A stretch of 64,000 nucleotides of DNA from Bacillus timonensis (GCF_004799755.1 NZ_SLUB01000010.1:48141-112140), one strand, 5' to 3'; positions 54,046-63,981 are shown, numbered from the stretch's first letter. Translations and numbers: made by a program. Notes: a model not told the origin generated them from the sequence alone.

Positions 54046-54345
54046 ATGTCCATAGTACCAAGATTTTTTTTATTGATGTCTTTTTTGATTTTATTTTTTA
54101 ATGGTTCGTCATTGGGGTTTATCTTGTTCGATTTGAGGTTTGACTCTTTATTTGGGTATGGCGTTTTCATTTTCTCGAGTTTAGTAGGAGTTGTCTTTGC
54201 ATCGATTGCGGAGGAGCCTGGTACAACGAAGAGGTTTTATTGTAGGTACTGCTTATATGGAAACTGGCTTGTCACTCTTTTTCCACTTTATTTTCATTGG
54301 GTTTCGGATTCCATTTTCCCCATTCTAATTGAAACATTCCTCTAA
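54046..54345 (+). CDS. Small membrane protein, 99 aa, unknown
   Basis: A 99-residue protein with three hydrophobic segments (about 5-25, 33-53 and 72-95) and a cytoplasmic loop with KRFYCRYCLYG, which contains a CxxC pair. Family not recognised. The ATG at 54046 follows TTGAGGTGG. A strong terminator directly downstream supports a real transcript. Confidence 0.55.
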   Translation: MSIVPRFFLLMSFLILFFNGSSLGFILFDLRFDSLFGYGVFIFSSLVGVVFASIAEEPGTTKRFYCRYCLYGNWLVTLFPLYFHWVSDSIFPILIETFL

Positions 54346-54347
54346 AT

Positions 54348-54381
54348 AAAAAAGTGCCACAGCAGATGTGACACTTTTTTA
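54348..54381. terminator. Bidirectional terminator between the 99-aa gene and map
   Basis: AAAAAAGTG pairs with CACTTTTTT plus an inner CAC/GTG; U runs on both strands; convergent genes. Confidence 0.85.
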
Positions 54382-54385
54382 TTTG

Positions 54386-55138
54386 TTATGCATCTTGATC
54401 CGTTAAGATGTATGGGCCATCCTGAGTGATCGCCAATGTGTGTTCATATTGTGCGGAAAGACTTCCATCAATAGTTCGCGCTGTCCAGCCGTTTTTGTCC
54501 ATAGTGGTCTGGTATCTACCGACATTCACCATTGGTTCAATTGTGAAAACCATTCCTTCTTTTAAACGTAATCCTTTGTTCGGAAGGCCATAGTGTAATA
54601 CCTGTGGTTCCTCATGCATGGTTGGTCCAATTCCATGTCCGATAAAATCACGAACAACTGAGAATCCTTCGCCTTCTGTATAAGATTGGATCGCGTGACC
54701 GATGTCTCCGAGGCGATTTCCTATTACCGCTTGTTCAATCCCCTTATACATAGCTGTTTTTGTAACATCGAGTAGCTTTTGGGCTTTTGGTGAAATTTCT
54801 CCAACACCATATGACCAAGCAGAGTCAGCAAGTGCGCCACCGAGGTTCACCACCATATCGATAGTCACGATATCTCCACTTTTCAAAGGAGTTTTTCTTG
54901 GAAAGCCATGACAAATTTCATCGTTAATAGACGCACATGTTGCATATTTATAGCCCTTATAGCCCTTTTGTTCAGGCGTAGCACCATTTTTTTTAATAAA
55001 ATCCTCAGCAAAACTGTCAATCTCAAGACTTGTAATTCCAGGTTGAATCAGTTTGCGAATTTCCTTATGGCAAGCAGCTAAAATTTGTCCCGCTTCGCGC
55101 ATTAATTCAATTTCTCGTTTTGTCTTTAAATGAATCAT
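54386..55138 (-). CDS. map: Methionine aminopeptidase type I, stand-alone (YflG/MapB-like)
   Basis: A 250-residue methionine aminopeptidase that trims the initiator Met from new proteins. The five metal ligands of the pita-bread fold are seen at Asp94, Asp105, His168, Glu201 and Glu232, with His77 in CHGFP. It is not in the ribosomal-protein operon where the essential map lies, so it is probably the second copy, like YflG in B. subtilis. Convergent with a small membrane-protein gene; monocistronic. Confidence 0.93.
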   Translation of the reverse strand: MIHLKTKREIELMREAGQILAACHKEIRKLIQPGITSLEIDSFAEDFIKKNGATPEQKGYKGYKYATCASINDEICHGFPRKTPLKSGDIVTIDMVVNLGGALADSAWSYGVGEISPKAQKLLDVTKTAMYKGIEQAVIGNRLGDIGHAIQSYTEGEGFSVVRDFIGHGIGPTMHEEPQVLHYGLPNKGLRLKEGMVFTIEPMVNVGRYQTTMDKNGWTARTIDGSLSAQYEHTLAITQDGPYILTDQDA

Positions 55139-55227
55139 GAAAACACCCTCAATTTCAGTTTGATGTTTTTATTATATCCTTTATCAAACATTTTTGCATA
55201 AACTATCGTTTATTTGCAAAATTTCCA

Positions 55228-55261
55228 CAAAAAGGACTGTGGAACAACGCCCCACAGTCCT
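55228..55261 (-). terminator. Terminator after the M3 oligoendopeptidase gene
   Basis: AGGACTGTGG pairs with CCACAGTCCT; a U run follows on the minus strand, 7 bp past the stop codon. Confidence 0.88.
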
Positions 55262-55267
55262 CATGTT

Positions 55268-56962
55268 TTACAGTTGCTTGTCGTCGACACTATTTAGCCA
55301 TGCTTCAATTTCACCTACGACAGATTGTACGGCTCCCTCTTCAAAAGGAGAAAGAAGATTTGCAACCTTCACAAGTTCTGTGAAAGGCTTGCTTCCACCT
55401 TGTTTGCAAAGATGAATATAGTCCGCCCATGCTTTCTCATGGTTTTCTCTTGATTTTTTCCAGAATTGGAATGCACAAATTTGCGCCAATGTATAGTCAA
55501 TATAGTAGAATGCAGTCGTGTAAATATGGCTTTGACGCTGCCAGAATCCACCTGCTTCTAAATACTCATTACCATCATAATCACGGAACGGCAGATATTT
55601 TTTCTCAATCTCTCTCCATGCTTTGTTTCGCTCAGCAGGAGTTGCCTCTGGATTCTCATAAACAAAATGCTGGAATTCATCTACTGCAACACCATATGGT
55701 AAGAATAATAAGGCTTCACTTAAATGAGAAAACTTATATTTATCTGTATCTTCTTTAAAGAATAATTCCATCCATGGCCATGTGAAGAATTCCATGCTCA
55801 TCGAATGAATTTCAGCAGCCTCGTAGGTTGGCCAATTGTATTCAGGCACTTCGTAATGTCTGCTTGAGTAAACCTGGAATGCATGCCCTGCTTCATGGGT
55901 TAGCACATCGATATCCCCAGAAGTTCCATTAAAGTTAGAGAAGATAAATGGTGCTTGGTAATCGCTGATGTATGTGCAATAGCCGCCGCCAGCTTTCCCT
56001 TTTTTCGCAACTAGATCCATTAAATTCGTGTCGATCATGTAATTGAAGAATTCTTTTGTTTCTTCAGATAGTTCTTCGTACATTTTCTTCCCATTTTCGA
56101 TGATCCATTCTGGGTCACCTTTTGGCACAGCATTACCAGATTTAAAGCTGAATGATTCATCATAGTATTTTAAGCTGTCTACACCAATACGTTCTGCTTG
56201 GCGTTCACGAAGTTTCACCGCTAATGGAACGATATGTTCCTTCACTTGGTTTCTGAAGTTTGCAACCATTTCTGCATTATAATCAGTTCTTGATAGTCTT
56301 ACATAGGCAAGTTCAACGAAGTTTTGATATCCAAGCTTATGAGCAATACGAGTACGAACTTTTACGAGCTGATCATAAATATCATCAAATTTCTCTTGGT
56401 GTTCCTTGAAAAATGCGAAACGCACCTCATTTGCTTTTTTACGCATATCGCGATCTATTGATTCCGTAAACGGTTGTAATTGTGCTAGTGTGCGCTCTTC
56501 GCCTTCGAACATAATTTTGGCTGAAGCAACAAGCTTTGTATATTCAGAAGAAAGCTTATTTTCCAATTGGAGATCTTCAACCACTTCTGGTGAGAACGTC
56601 TTTAATTGTGTTTCTGCAAAATCAAAAAGCTGCTTGCCCCATTTGTTTTCTAAATCAGAACGAAATTTAGAATTAACAAGAGCATCGTAGTACTTAGTGG
56701 TTAAGCCTTGTACCAGTGGTTGAATCTCATCAAGATAATCTTGTTCTTCTTTATAAAATTCATCATTCGTATCAACTGTATGTCTGATATAGCAAAGGTT
56801 AAAAGCTGTATCTACAGTTCGTTGGATTGAAATGATTTCCTTCATTGCTTCATCTTGTGCAGCAGGTGTTGCCGCATTTTTAAATTTTTCGAGCGCGACA
56901 TTAAATGATTGTTCCACTTCGTCCATTTTAGGACGGACATACTTAAAATCAGTAAAATTCAT
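55268..56962 (-). CDS. M3-family oligoendopeptidase (PepF-like)
   Basis: A 564-residue zinc metallopeptidase of family M3. The HExxH motif appears as LTHEAGHAFQVYSSR, with the third ligand Glu in EAAEIHSMSMEFFTWPW. Helical N- and C-terminal parts form the deep substrate channel. The absence of a signal peptide indicates a cytoplasmic enzyme that cuts short peptides, often after uptake. Length fits the M3B oligoendopeptidases of Bacilli. Monocistronic, with a strong terminator. Confidence 0.92.
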   Translation of the reverse strand: MNFTDFKYVRPKMDEVEQSFNVALEKFKNAATPAAQDEAMKEIISIQRTVDTAFNLCYIRHTVDTNDEFYKEEQDYLDEIQPLVQGLTTKYYDALVNSKFRSDLENKWGKQLFDFAETQLKTFSPEVVEDLQLENKLSSEYTKLVASAKIMFEGEERTLAQLQPFTESIDRDMRKKANEVRFAFFKEHQEKFDDIYDQLVKVRTRIAHKLGYQNFVELAYVRLSRTDYNAEMVANFRNQVKEHIVPLAVKLRERQAERIGVDSLKYYDESFSFKSGNAVPKGDPEWIIENGKKMYEELSEETKEFFNYMIDTNLMDLVAKKGKAGGGYCTYISDYQAPFIFSNFNGTSGDIDVLTHEAGHAFQVYSSRHYEVPEYNWPTYEAAEIHSMSMEFFTWPWMELFFKEDTDKYKFSHLSEALLFLPYGVAVDEFQHFVYENPEATPAERNKAWREIEKKYLPFRDYDGNEYLEAGGFWQRQSHIYTTAFYYIDYTLAQICAFQFWKKSRENHEKAWADYIHLCKQGGSKPFTELVKVANLLSPFEEGAVQSVVGEIEAWLNSVDDKQL

Positions 56963-57076
56963 AGAACGTTCCCCTTTTCAATAAGAGATTAGAAAATATG
57001 TATACTCTTTCATTGTAAACCACTCTTACATAATTTTTCCACTACAAAACCTTCGGGAGAAATTGATAAGTTTCGC

Positions 57077-57103
57077 TAAAATTTTTACGTTGATTGTCGA
57101 TAT
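57077..57103 (+). promoter_or_regulatory. Sigma-D promoter of motAB
   Basis: TAAA (57077-57080) and GTCGATAT (57096-57103) are separated by 15 bp, matching the flagellar sigma-D consensus TAAA-N15-GCCGATAT with one mismatch. It lies 80 bp upstream of the motA start. Confidence 0.85.
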
Positions 57104-57183
57104 AAAGAATAGTAGAATTTTAGATTCGATGTATACTTGAATACTACTCTTGTAATAACGGATGAAAGCATAGGTGATACAAT

Positions 57184-57975
57184 TTGGATAAATCGTCATT
57201 AATAGGAGTCATTCTTGGTTTAATCGCAATATTTGTAGGTATGGTATTAAAAGGCGTGCCACTCTCAGCATTAATTAATCCTGCTGCCTTTTTGATCATT
57301 ATTTTAGGAACCATTGCCGCCGTAACTATCGCATTCCCAACCAGTGAATTAAAAAGGGTACCACAGTTATTCGGAGTCCTTTTCAAAGAAAAAAAGATGT
57401 TAAGTGTTGAAGAACTGATTCCAATGTTCTCTAATTGGGCTACTGTTGCTCGTAAGGAAGGACTTTTAGCGCTTGAGGTGAAAGTCGCAGAAGTAGAAGA
57501 TCCCTTTTTGAAAAACGGATTAAGTATGGCAGTTGATGGACAAAGTGCTGAATTTATCCGCGATGTCATGACAGAGGAAATAGAAGCAATCGAAGAACGA
57601 CATGCTTCAGGCGCATCGATTTTCTCACAAGCTGGAACATATGCACCAACACTTGGGGTATTGGGAGCTGTTATAGGTCTAATTGCTGCATTGGGACATA
57701 TGGACGATACAGATGCACTTGGAGAAGCGATTGCAGCCGCGTTCGTAGCGACAATGCTGGGGATTTTCACAGGTTATGTGCTATGGCACCCGTTCGCAAA
57801 TAAATTAAAACAAAAATCAAAACAAGAAATTAAAATTAAAGAAGTCATGATTGAAGGCGTCTTATCCGTTCTTGAAGGCCAATCACCACGTGCAATCGAA
57901 CAAAAGCTTTCAATGTATCTTTCAAATAAAGACCGAGGGAATGTTTTGACTGAAGGTGAAATGATAGATGGCTAG
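57184..57975 (+). CDS. motA: Flagellar motor stator protein MotA
   Basis: A 263-residue stator subunit with four membrane helices and the large cytoplasmic loop between helices 2 and 3. Marks are IILGTIAAVTIAFPTSELKR, IEERHASGASIFSQAGTYAP and PTLGVLGAVIGLIAAL with the conserved proline. It forms the ion channel with MotB and pushes on FliG. A TTG start follows AGGTGAT. It overlaps motB by 8 bp. The sigma-D promoter upstream places it in the late flagellar regulon. Confidence 0.95.
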   Translation: MDKSSLIGVILGLIAIFVGMVLKGVPLSALINPAAFLIIILGTIAAVTIAFPTSELKRVPQLFGVLFKEKKMLSVEELIPMFSNWATVARKEGLLALEVKVAEVEDPFLKNGLSMAVDGQSAEFIRDVMTEEIEAIEERHASGASIFSQAGTYAPTLGVLGAVIGLIAALGHMDDTDALGEAIAAAFVATMLGIFTGYVLWHPFANKLKQKSKQEIKIKEVMIEGVLSVLEGQSPRAIEQKLSMYLSNKDRGNVLTEGEMIDG

Positions 57976-58708
57976 AAGAAGGCGAAAATCAAAACACGAT
58001 GAGCATATGGATGAATCATGGTTGGTGCCTTATGCGGACATTTTGACATTATTGCTCGCGCTGTTCATTGTTCTATTTGCTGCAAGTAATGTAGATGTTC
58101 AGAAATTCCAAAAACTTGCAAGCTCCTTTAACAATGTATTTAGGGGAGGTACCTCTTTTTTAGAATATGAGAGTCCCGTACCTGTGGAAATTGATCATGC
58201 AGCGATTGATAATGAAAAAGAAAAAGAAAAACAGGAACAAGAAGAACTAAAAGAATTACAAAAAAAGATCAATACCTACATTACGGAGAATGGGTTAGAT
58301 TTAAGTCTCAAAACCCGTTTAGCTGATGAAGGTTTACTCGTTACGATTCAGGATGGTGCATTCTTCGACCCTGGAAGCGCCGACGTGAGACTTGATGATG
58401 TTAAGCTGGCTCGTGAAATTTCGGAACTGTTGGTAATGAACCCACCGCGCAATATCATTGTGAGTGGGCATACTGATACGGTTCCAATGAATAATCATGA
58501 ATTTAAAAGCAACTGGCATTTAAGTGTGATGCGTGCGGTTAATTTTATGAGTCTCTTATTAGAAAATAATAAGCTTGACCCGCGACTTTTTAGTGCTCGT
58601 GGTCTCGGTGAATACGAGCCTGTTGCAACCAACGAAACAGCAGAAGGACGAAAACTGAATCGACGCGTTGAAGTACTGATTCAGCCAAACGTCGAACAAC
58701 CAAAATAG
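57968..58708 (+). CDS. motB: Flagellar motor stator protein MotB
   Basis: A 246-residue stator subunit with one membrane helix carrying the ion-binding Asp24 (WLVPYADILTLLLALFIVLF), a plug/linker region rich in Glu and Lys, and a C-terminal OmpA-type peptidoglycan-binding domain (NIIVSGHTDTVP, RGLGEYEPVATNETAEGRKL). The helix sequence is closer to proton-type MotB than to sodium-type MotS, as judged from memory of the Bacillus proteins. It ends the operon in front of a strong terminator. Confidence 0.95.
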   Translation: MARRRRKSKHDEHMDESWLVPYADILTLLLALFIVLFAASNVDVQKFQKLASSFNNVFRGGTSFLEYESPVPVEIDHAAIDNEKEKEKQEQEELKELQKKINTYITENGLDLSLKTRLADEGLLVTIQDGAFFDPGSADVRLDDVKLAREISELLVMNPPRNIIVSGHTDTVPMNNHEFKSNWHLSVMRAVNFMSLLLENNKLDPRLFSARGLGEYEPVATNETAEGRKLNRRVEVLIQPNVEQPK

Positions 58709-58731
58709 TCGCGCCAAAAGGCGGAAATAGG

Positions 58732-58768
58732 AATGCCCACGGAAATGTTTGATCCCGTGGGCATTTTA
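58732..58768. terminator. Terminator after motB
   Basis: AATGCCCACGG pairs with CCGTGGGCATT over 11 bp, followed by TTTATT; it sits directly before the convergent nucleotidase stop. Confidence 0.88.
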
Positions 58769-60334
58769 TTACCAAATGACTTTCCAATTGTCATCTACAG
58801 TGGCTTCAATTTTACCTCTTTCAAGAATGTAATTAGCAATCAACTCTGACATATCGAGTGGGATGTCCTTAATAATTGGCTTATCCTTGAACATTGCATA
58901 ATCCCCTCCACCACCTGCACGGTAGTTGTTCATAACAACATCATACTCTCCATCTAGCTCAATGGGTTCATCTTTAAAGGTTAACTTGACGACACGCTCT
59001 CCAATCGGCTTGGAAATATCAAAAATATAGCTAATCCCTTCCCACATATCATAATTGTAATGCTGTGGTTTTGGTGTTGTGAATGAAGGATTTACGGCGA
59101 TTTCACCGTTTTCAAGCATAAAATAGCTCGCACTTCTTTCCAATGCTTCCTTAATGTCCTTACCGCTGATTCGGACGACCGTTAACGTGTTTGGATAGAT
59201 ATAATTGGAAACAACGTCTCTCATTGTTATATTGGATGGAAATCCTTTTGTCACATTATTAAAAAGAGCGGTATTTGAAATTGACACCTTGGCGACATCC
59301 ATCTGTACGTGATTAATAAATTCAACGAGAGCATTGTCTTTTAGGCGTGCTTTTAATGGATCATCAATTGTCATATTGCCAATTACCTGGCCAATTGGTT
59401 GATCCAACCATTCCTGTGTTTCAGCTTCATATTCTTTTACGATCTGAAGAGACCTTTCGTCCGCTTCGATTTCTTCTACTAAAATGAGTTCAGGCTTTGA
59501 ATCGGAAATCGTCCACCTGTCATCATTTTTTGTAAATGATAGAGTGACTTTCCCAATTGCTTGACCATTAAAGCTAGGCTGCAGGACTGGAACACCATTT
59601 ACTTTACCGGCAAGTGAACGGTGTTGGTGACCCGTTAATAAAAGGTCAATCCCCTCAATTTCTTGACAAATTCGATACCCTTGGTTTTCGCCTGTCTGCT
59701 TTTCAGTTGGTTCACCTGAATCAAGATCCGCTTCAAATCCCCCATGATAGGAAACAATCATGAGGTCTGGATTTTCTTCATTACGAATGTACTCCACCCA
59801 TTTTTTCGTAGAATCAAACGCATCTTCAAATGTTAATCCTTTGATATGTTCAGGGTTTTCCCAATTTGGGATATAGTGAGTAGTCACACCTAGAAGCGCA
59901 GCCTTTACTCCATCCTCAAGTTCAACCATGATATAGGGTTTGCCAATAAAAGGCTCCCCTTTTTCATTTAAGATATTTGCAGAAAGCCATGGAAAAGCAG
60001 ATTCCTTTATCGCCTGCTTTAATACCTTCATTCCATAATTGAATTCATGATTTCCAATGACCGCTGCATCATACTTTAAATCATTTAATAATGTAATCAT
60101 TGGATTTTCTTTATGACTATTTGATCGTACATAATGATAGGTTAAAGGGGTTCCTTGAATTAAATCTCCATTATCGATAACGATTGTGTTCTTATTTCGA
60201 CTTCGCTCTTGTTTAATAACAGTAGCGATTTTCGCAAGCCCCAGCCCAGCAGCTTCATTACTTCCATAATTAATCGGAAAAATATTGCCGTGAACATCAC
60301 TCGTTTCAAGAATTGTAATTGTTATAGATTTCAT
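58769..60334 (-). CDS. 5'-nucleotidase / cyclic-phosphodiesterase family metallophosphoesterase
   Basis: A 521-residue bimetal phosphoesterase. The N-terminal calcineurin-like domain has ETSDVHGNIFPINYG (Asp13, His15), IDNGDLIQGTPLTYH, IGNHEFNYG, VSYHGGFE and LLTGHQHRS. The C-terminal 5'-nucleotidase domain has RISGKDIKEALERSASY and NNYRAGGGGDY for base recognition. No signal peptide is seen when the ATG at 60334 (after CGAGG) is used, so the protein appears intracellular. The frame is open to 60430. It lies just after the phosphonate importer but beyond a terminator; a role in phosphate recovery is plausible. Confidence 0.88.
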   Translation of the reverse strand: MKSITITILETSDVHGNIFPINYGSNEAAGLGLAKIATVIKQERSRNKNTIVIDNGDLIQGTPLTYHYVRSNSHKENPMITLLNDLKYDAAVIGNHEFNYGMKVLKQAIKESAFPWLSANILNEKGEPFIGKPYIMVELEDGVKAALLGVTTHYIPNWENPEHIKGLTFEDAFDSTKKWVEYIRNEENPDLMIVSYHGGFEADLDSGEPTEKQTGENQGYRICQEIEGIDLLLTGHQHRSLAGKVNGVPVLQPSFNGQAIGKVTLSFTKNDDRWTISDSKPELILVEEIEADERSLQIVKEYEAETQEWLDQPIGQVIGNMTIDDPLKARLKDNALVEFINHVQMDVAKVSISNTALFNNVTKGFPSNITMRDVVSNYIYPNTLTVVRISGKDIKEALERSASYFMLENGEIAVNPSFTTPKPQHYNYDMWEGISYIFDISKPIGERVVKLTFKDEPIELDGEYDVVMNNYRAGGGGDYAMFKDKPIIKDIPLDMSELIANYILERGKIEATVDDNWKVIW

Positions 60335-60417
60335 CTTTGTTACCTCGTTTGTATAGGATCCATCTTTAGTATACACAAATTTACCAATTAAGCGTGAACG
60401 AAAAACATACACTTTTA

Positions 60418-60453
60418 TATAAAACAGCACTTCTCAATACAAGAAGTGCTGTT
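60418..60453 (-). terminator. Terminator after phnE2
   Basis: AACAGCACTTCT pairs with AGAAGTGCTGTT over 12 bp, followed by a U-rich tail on the minus strand, 10 bp past the phnE2 stop. It isolates the importer from the nucleotidase gene. Confidence 0.85.
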
Positions 60454-60462
60454 GCTTCACAT

Positions 60463-61257
60463 TTAGACGATTTTACTACGAATTTTTCCACTGATTGCGT
60501 CAATGATTGTTACTACAATAATAATGATGATTAACATCATCCCAACCTGCTCCCAGTTACGTTGCATGGATGCAATTAGTAATGGGGCACCAATTCCTCC
60601 TGCACCTACTATACCTAGGATCGTTGAGGCACGTACATCGACTTCAAAACGATACATTGCATAGTTAGAAAACTGTGGAATGATTTGCGGAATAACTCCA
60701 AACCAAATCACCTGAATTCGGTTTGCACCATTTGCTTTCAATGCTTCAAGTACTTTCATATCAATGGATTCGACTACTTCCGAATACAGCTTCCCAAGCA
60801 TCCCAATGGAATGGATTCCAACTGCTAAAACACCTGCATAAGGGCCAATGCCAACAGCTGCAACGAAAATAATCGCAAGCATAATTTCTGGGAATGCACG
60901 AATTCCATTTAAAATCCATTTTCCAATGGTTGAGACCTTTGAAATATTTCTCGCAGCTAAAAATCCGAATGGAATAGCTAATACAGCTGCAATAAGTGTA
61001 CCTGCATATGCAATTAGAATAGATTCCAACATGTAATAGGCATATTCAGGAATTTTCGCATGAATTTCTGGCATAAAGAATGGATCCCAGAATAGTCTCT
61101 TAAATATGGTCATCGGGCTTAAAACGGACCCACGATAAGATAAATCTGTCATGGTAAATGCAATATAATATAAATAGAGTAAGACTAGTGAAATAACGAC
61201 AATCTTCCATCGTCCTTTTTTTGCTGGTGGTTTTAAAAATTGTGCTCCTTTTTGCAT
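60463..61257 (-). CDS. phnE: Phosphonate/phosphite ABC transporter permease PhnE (second copy)
   Basis: A 264-residue permease with about six helices. The BPD_transp_1 coupling loop reads EALKANGANRIQVIWFGVIP, and the C-terminal part has ASTILGIVGAGGIGAPLL. Its start overlaps the stop of the first phnE by one base (TAATG), so the two are translationally coupled and likely form a heterodimer. The last gene of the phnDCEE operon. Confidence 0.92.
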   Translation of the reverse strand: MQKGAQFLKPPAKKGRWKIVVISLVLLYLYYIAFTMTDLSYRGSVLSPMTIFKRLFWDPFFMPEIHAKIPEYAYYMLESILIAYAGTLIAAVLAIPFGFLAARNISKVSTIGKWILNGIRAFPEIMLAIIFVAAVGIGPYAGVLAVGIHSIGMLGKLYSEVVESIDMKVLEALKANGANRIQVIWFGVIPQIIPQFSNYAMYRFEVDVRASTILGIVGAGGIGAPLLIASMQRNWEQVGMMLIIIIIVVTIIDAISGKIRSKIV

Positions 61258-62066
61258 TACATCAAACGCTCCCTTACTCGGTTACTAATAAAGTCAATAA
61301 TCGTAACCGCTATAAAAGTCATGATGACAATTGTAGATACATTGTCAAAATTAAACATCGCTAATTGTTTTTTAAGGATTAAACCAATACCACCAGCACC
61401 TACAAATCCTAGAACCACAGAGGCACGAACATTAATTTCTAATACATATAATGAATATGATGTAAAATGTGGCATAATTTGCGGTAATACACCGTACCAG
61501 ATGACTTGAACAATATTACCACCCGTTGCCCGAATCGCCTCTAAGGGATTCGGATCAATCGCTTCAATGGTTTCACTGATCAATTTCGCAAGAATACCAA
61601 CTGAAAAGATAAACAGAGCTAAGACACCCGCTAATGCTCCAATACCCACTACTGCTACTAAAATAACTGCCAAAATCAACTCAGGAATCGTTCGTAAGAT
61701 ATTTAAAAAGAAACGAAAAGCTTTATAAAAAACTTTATTTTTGTTAATGTTTGCTGCAGCGAAAAAGCTAATTGGCAATGCTACAAAGGCTGATAAAGTT
61801 GTACTTAAAAAGGCCATATTCCATGTTTCAATTAAACTTGTAAGCACAGTATCTGCGTAACCTAGATTAGGCGGAAATAAATCCTTTACAATAAAATCAA
61901 TAACGATTGGCATCCCTTTAATAATTTCATTTGGATAGGCCTCTGTAAAGATAGCTGAAACAATATATACAGCGATGATTACCGTTAAAATGCTTCCAAT
62001 TGTTGCTTTTGCGCGCGTTGTCACAACAGGAATTTTTTTATTCAAGGAGTCTACTTGTTTACTCAT
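61257..62066 (-). CDS. phnE: Phosphonate/phosphite ABC transporter permease PhnE (first copy)
   Basis: A 269-residue permease similar to its downstream neighbour, with [20 protein letters not shown] as coupling loop and [18 protein letters not shown] near the C-terminus. The start is set to the ATG at 62066 (GGGAG 8 nt upstream), which overlaps phnC by 8 bp; the frame is open to 62135, inside phnC. The duplicated permease is the usual Bacillus/Gram-positive arrangement. Confidence 0.92.
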   Translation of the reverse strand: MSKQVDSLNKKIPVVTTRAKATIGSILTVIIAVYIVSAIFTEAYPNEIIKGMPIVIDFIVKDLFPPNLGYADTVLTSLIETWNMAFLSTTLSAFVALPISFFAAANINKNKVFYKAFRFFLNILRTIPELILAVILVAVVGIGALAGVLALFIFSVGILAKLISETIEAIDPNPLEAIRATGGNIVQVIWYGVLPQIMPHFTSYSLYVLEINVRASVVLGFVGAGGIGLILKKQLAMFNFDNVSTIVIMTFIAVTIIDFISNRVRERLM

Positions 62067-62835
62067 CTTCAACACTCCCGCGCATATCTCCATCCTTAAT
62101 TGGACGCCCATATATTTGCTCAAATGTTCTTTCATTCACGGTAGATGCAGGACCATCAAACACAATTTCACCAGCCCTCATCCCGATAATGCGATCAGCA
62201 TATTCCATTGCCATATCAATAAAGTGAAGGTTAACAATAGTTGTAATCCCTAGTTCTTGATTGATTCTTTTTAAGTCTCTCATCACGACATGTGATGTGG
62301 GAGGGTCAAGACTTGCTACGGGCTCGTCAGCTAGGATAACTTTTGGTTTCTGCGTCAGAGCTCGTGCAATACTTACACGTTGTTGTTGTCCCCCACTCAG
62401 TTGATCAGCACGTGTGTATGCTTTTTCTTCAATACCTACACGTTTCAAGTTAGTTAATGCCAACTCTTTATCATCTTGAGAGAAAAGACCTAATAGACTT
62501 TTAAAAGTTCCAATATGACCAAGTCTGCCTGTCAATACATTCCGAAGAACAGACATACGATTTACAAGATTATAGTTTTGGAAGATCATCCCGATATTTG
62601 TACGTAGTTTTTTAAGTTCTCTTTCCTTAAATTTCAAGGTGTTCTTACCATCTATAATTAACTCTCCCTCAGTAGGCTTAACCAATTGGTTAATACTTCT
62701 GATAAAAGTGGATTTTCCGGCGCCAGATAAACCAACTACAACCACAAATTCACCAGGATTAATGGTTACATTAATATTTTTTAACCCCTGATGCCCATTT
62801 GGATAAGTTAAAGAAACATTTTTAAATTCAATCAT
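62059..62835 (-). CDS. phnC: Phosphonate/phosphite ABC transporter ATPase PhnC
   Basis: A 258-residue ATP-binding subunit. Walker A is [20 protein letters not shown], the signature [15 protein letters not shown], Walker [17 protein letters not shown] and the switch His is in VNLHFIDMA. The PhnC-type spacing and the neighbours identify the system. A terminator-like hairpin separates it from phnD. Confidence 0.94.
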   Translation of the reverse strand: MIEFKNVSLTYPNGHQGLKNINVTINPGEFVVVVGLSGAGKSTFIRSINQLVKPTEGELIIDGKNTLKFKERELKKLRTNIGMIFQNYNLVNRMSVLRNVLTGRLGHIGTFKSLLGLFSQDDKELALTNLKRVGIEEKAYTRADQLSGGQQQRVSIARALTQKPKVILADEPVASLDPPTSHVVMRDLKRINQELGITTIVNLHFIDMAMEYADRIIGMRAGEIVFDGPASTVNERTFEQIYGRPIKDGDMRGSVEDE

Positions 62836-62928
62836 TGTCTTGCTCCTTTACGTTCATTAAAAGTCTACTTGCACACTTGTATGATGTTCAATTAACTTGT
62901 TCAACAAAACTTCAAGAAAAATCTTCTT

Positions 62929-62960
62929 AAAAAAAGAGAGAAGATGTCTCCTCTCTCTTT
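62929..62960 (-). terminator. Hairpin with U run between phnD and phnC (partial terminator)
   Basis: On the minus strand AAAGAGAG and CTCTCTTT pair around a 12-nt loop, followed by a run of U. It lies 37 bp after the phnD stop and 94 bp before phnC. It would let only part of the transcripts continue, keeping the binding protein in excess, a pattern known for ABC importers. Confidence 0.75.
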
Positions 62961-62996
62961 ATACTTTTTATTAGGTCATTAGAATAAATGTTTGTA

Positions 62997-63929
62997 TTAC
63001 TCTCCTAATTGGTCTTTAAATTTCTCGTAAACTTCACGAACAACATCAAATTCTTCGTCAGAAGCTTCCGCAATTCCGTCCCAAGTGTAAACTTCATTCA
63101 TAACCTTTAACACTTCAGGCTTATCATTGATTGCCATAAATGCTTCTTTAATTTTTGCTTTCATGTCTTCTGGAAGATCGCTACGAACAGAAACACCGTC
63201 ATTAGGAATAGCATCTGTGTAACCAATTACTTTTAGTTTTTCTTTTACATCTGGAATATCTTTTTCTAAGTTGTCACGAACATCTGTAAAAGTTGTCGCG
63301 AAATCAGCTGATCCATCTAATACAGCAAGTGCAGCATTATCATGACTCTGTACTGCTGTTTGGTTAAAGAATGTATCAAGGTTTTCAACACCCATTTCCA
63401 TTAATTGAGAAGCTGGGAAAAGGAATCCAGAAGTTGAAAGTGGGTCACCATATGCCCAAGTTAAGCCTTCTGTAGCAACAATATCATCAACAGAGTTTAA
63501 CTTAGAATCTGTTGCAGCCACATATTGTGCTTTGTATGTATCTGATCCATGACGAATTGCCTTTACTAACACGTCAACATTCGCACGTTCCTTCGCTTGT
63601 ACATAACCAAATGGATTTGTGAAACCAATGTCAACTTTACCTGTTCTCATACCTTCAACAAGACCAACGAAGTCAATCATAACTTCTGCCTTAACAGGTA
63701 CTCCAAGCTGTTCAGTTAAGTACTCTTCTAGTGGTTTAACATTGTCTGCAATTGTGTCAGCTTCTTGAGAAGGAATGAATCCCATTGTTAATTCAGTCAC
63801 TTCTTCAGTCTTTCCTTCGTCTTTACCTTTTGCATTGTCATCGCTCGTCTTGTCTTTATCATCGGAGCCACATGCTGCAATAACAAAAACCATTCCGATT
63901 GCCATTAGTAGTGCTAAAAACTTTTTCAT
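62997..63929 (-). CDS. phnD: Phosphonate/phosphite-binding lipoprotein PhnD
   Basis: A 310-residue substrate-binding protein. The signal peptide MKKFLALLMAIGMVFVIAAC ends in the lipidated Cys20. The PhnD fold is recognisable in LTMGFIPSQEADTIADNVKP, the segment GKVDIGFTNPFGYVQA and GLTWAYGDPLSTSGFLFP with the ligand-binding Ser/Thr loop. The ATG at 63929 follows GGGGAGG. The open frame runs to 63998, but its first codons (MCIRDR) come from sequencing adapter and are not real. Phosphonate, phosphite or a related phosphorus compound is the likely ligand. Confidence 0.93.
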   Translation of the reverse strand: MKKFLALLMAIGMVFVIAACGSDDKDKTSDDNAKGKDEGKTEEVTELTMGFIPSQEADTIADNVKPLEEYLTEQLGVPVKAEVMIDFVGLVEGMRTGKVDIGFTNPFGYVQAKERANVDVLVKAIRHGSDTYKAQYVAATDSKLNSVDDIVATEGLTWAYGDPLSTSGFLFPASQLMEMGVENLDTFFNQTAVQSHDNAALAVLDGSADFATTFTDVRDNLEKDIPDVKEKLKVIGYTDAIPNDGVSVRSDLPEDMKAKIKEAFMAINDKPEVLKVMNEVYTWDGIAEASDEEFDVVREVYEKFKDQLGE

Positions 63930-63981
63930 TTTCTTTCCTCCCCTAACATGATGTAAAAGTAAAATCTTATTTATTATATAT

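Noticed and set aside
57144..57770. 208-codon minus-strand frame
   Set aside because: Antisense shadow of motA, which has clear homology and a sigma-D promoter.
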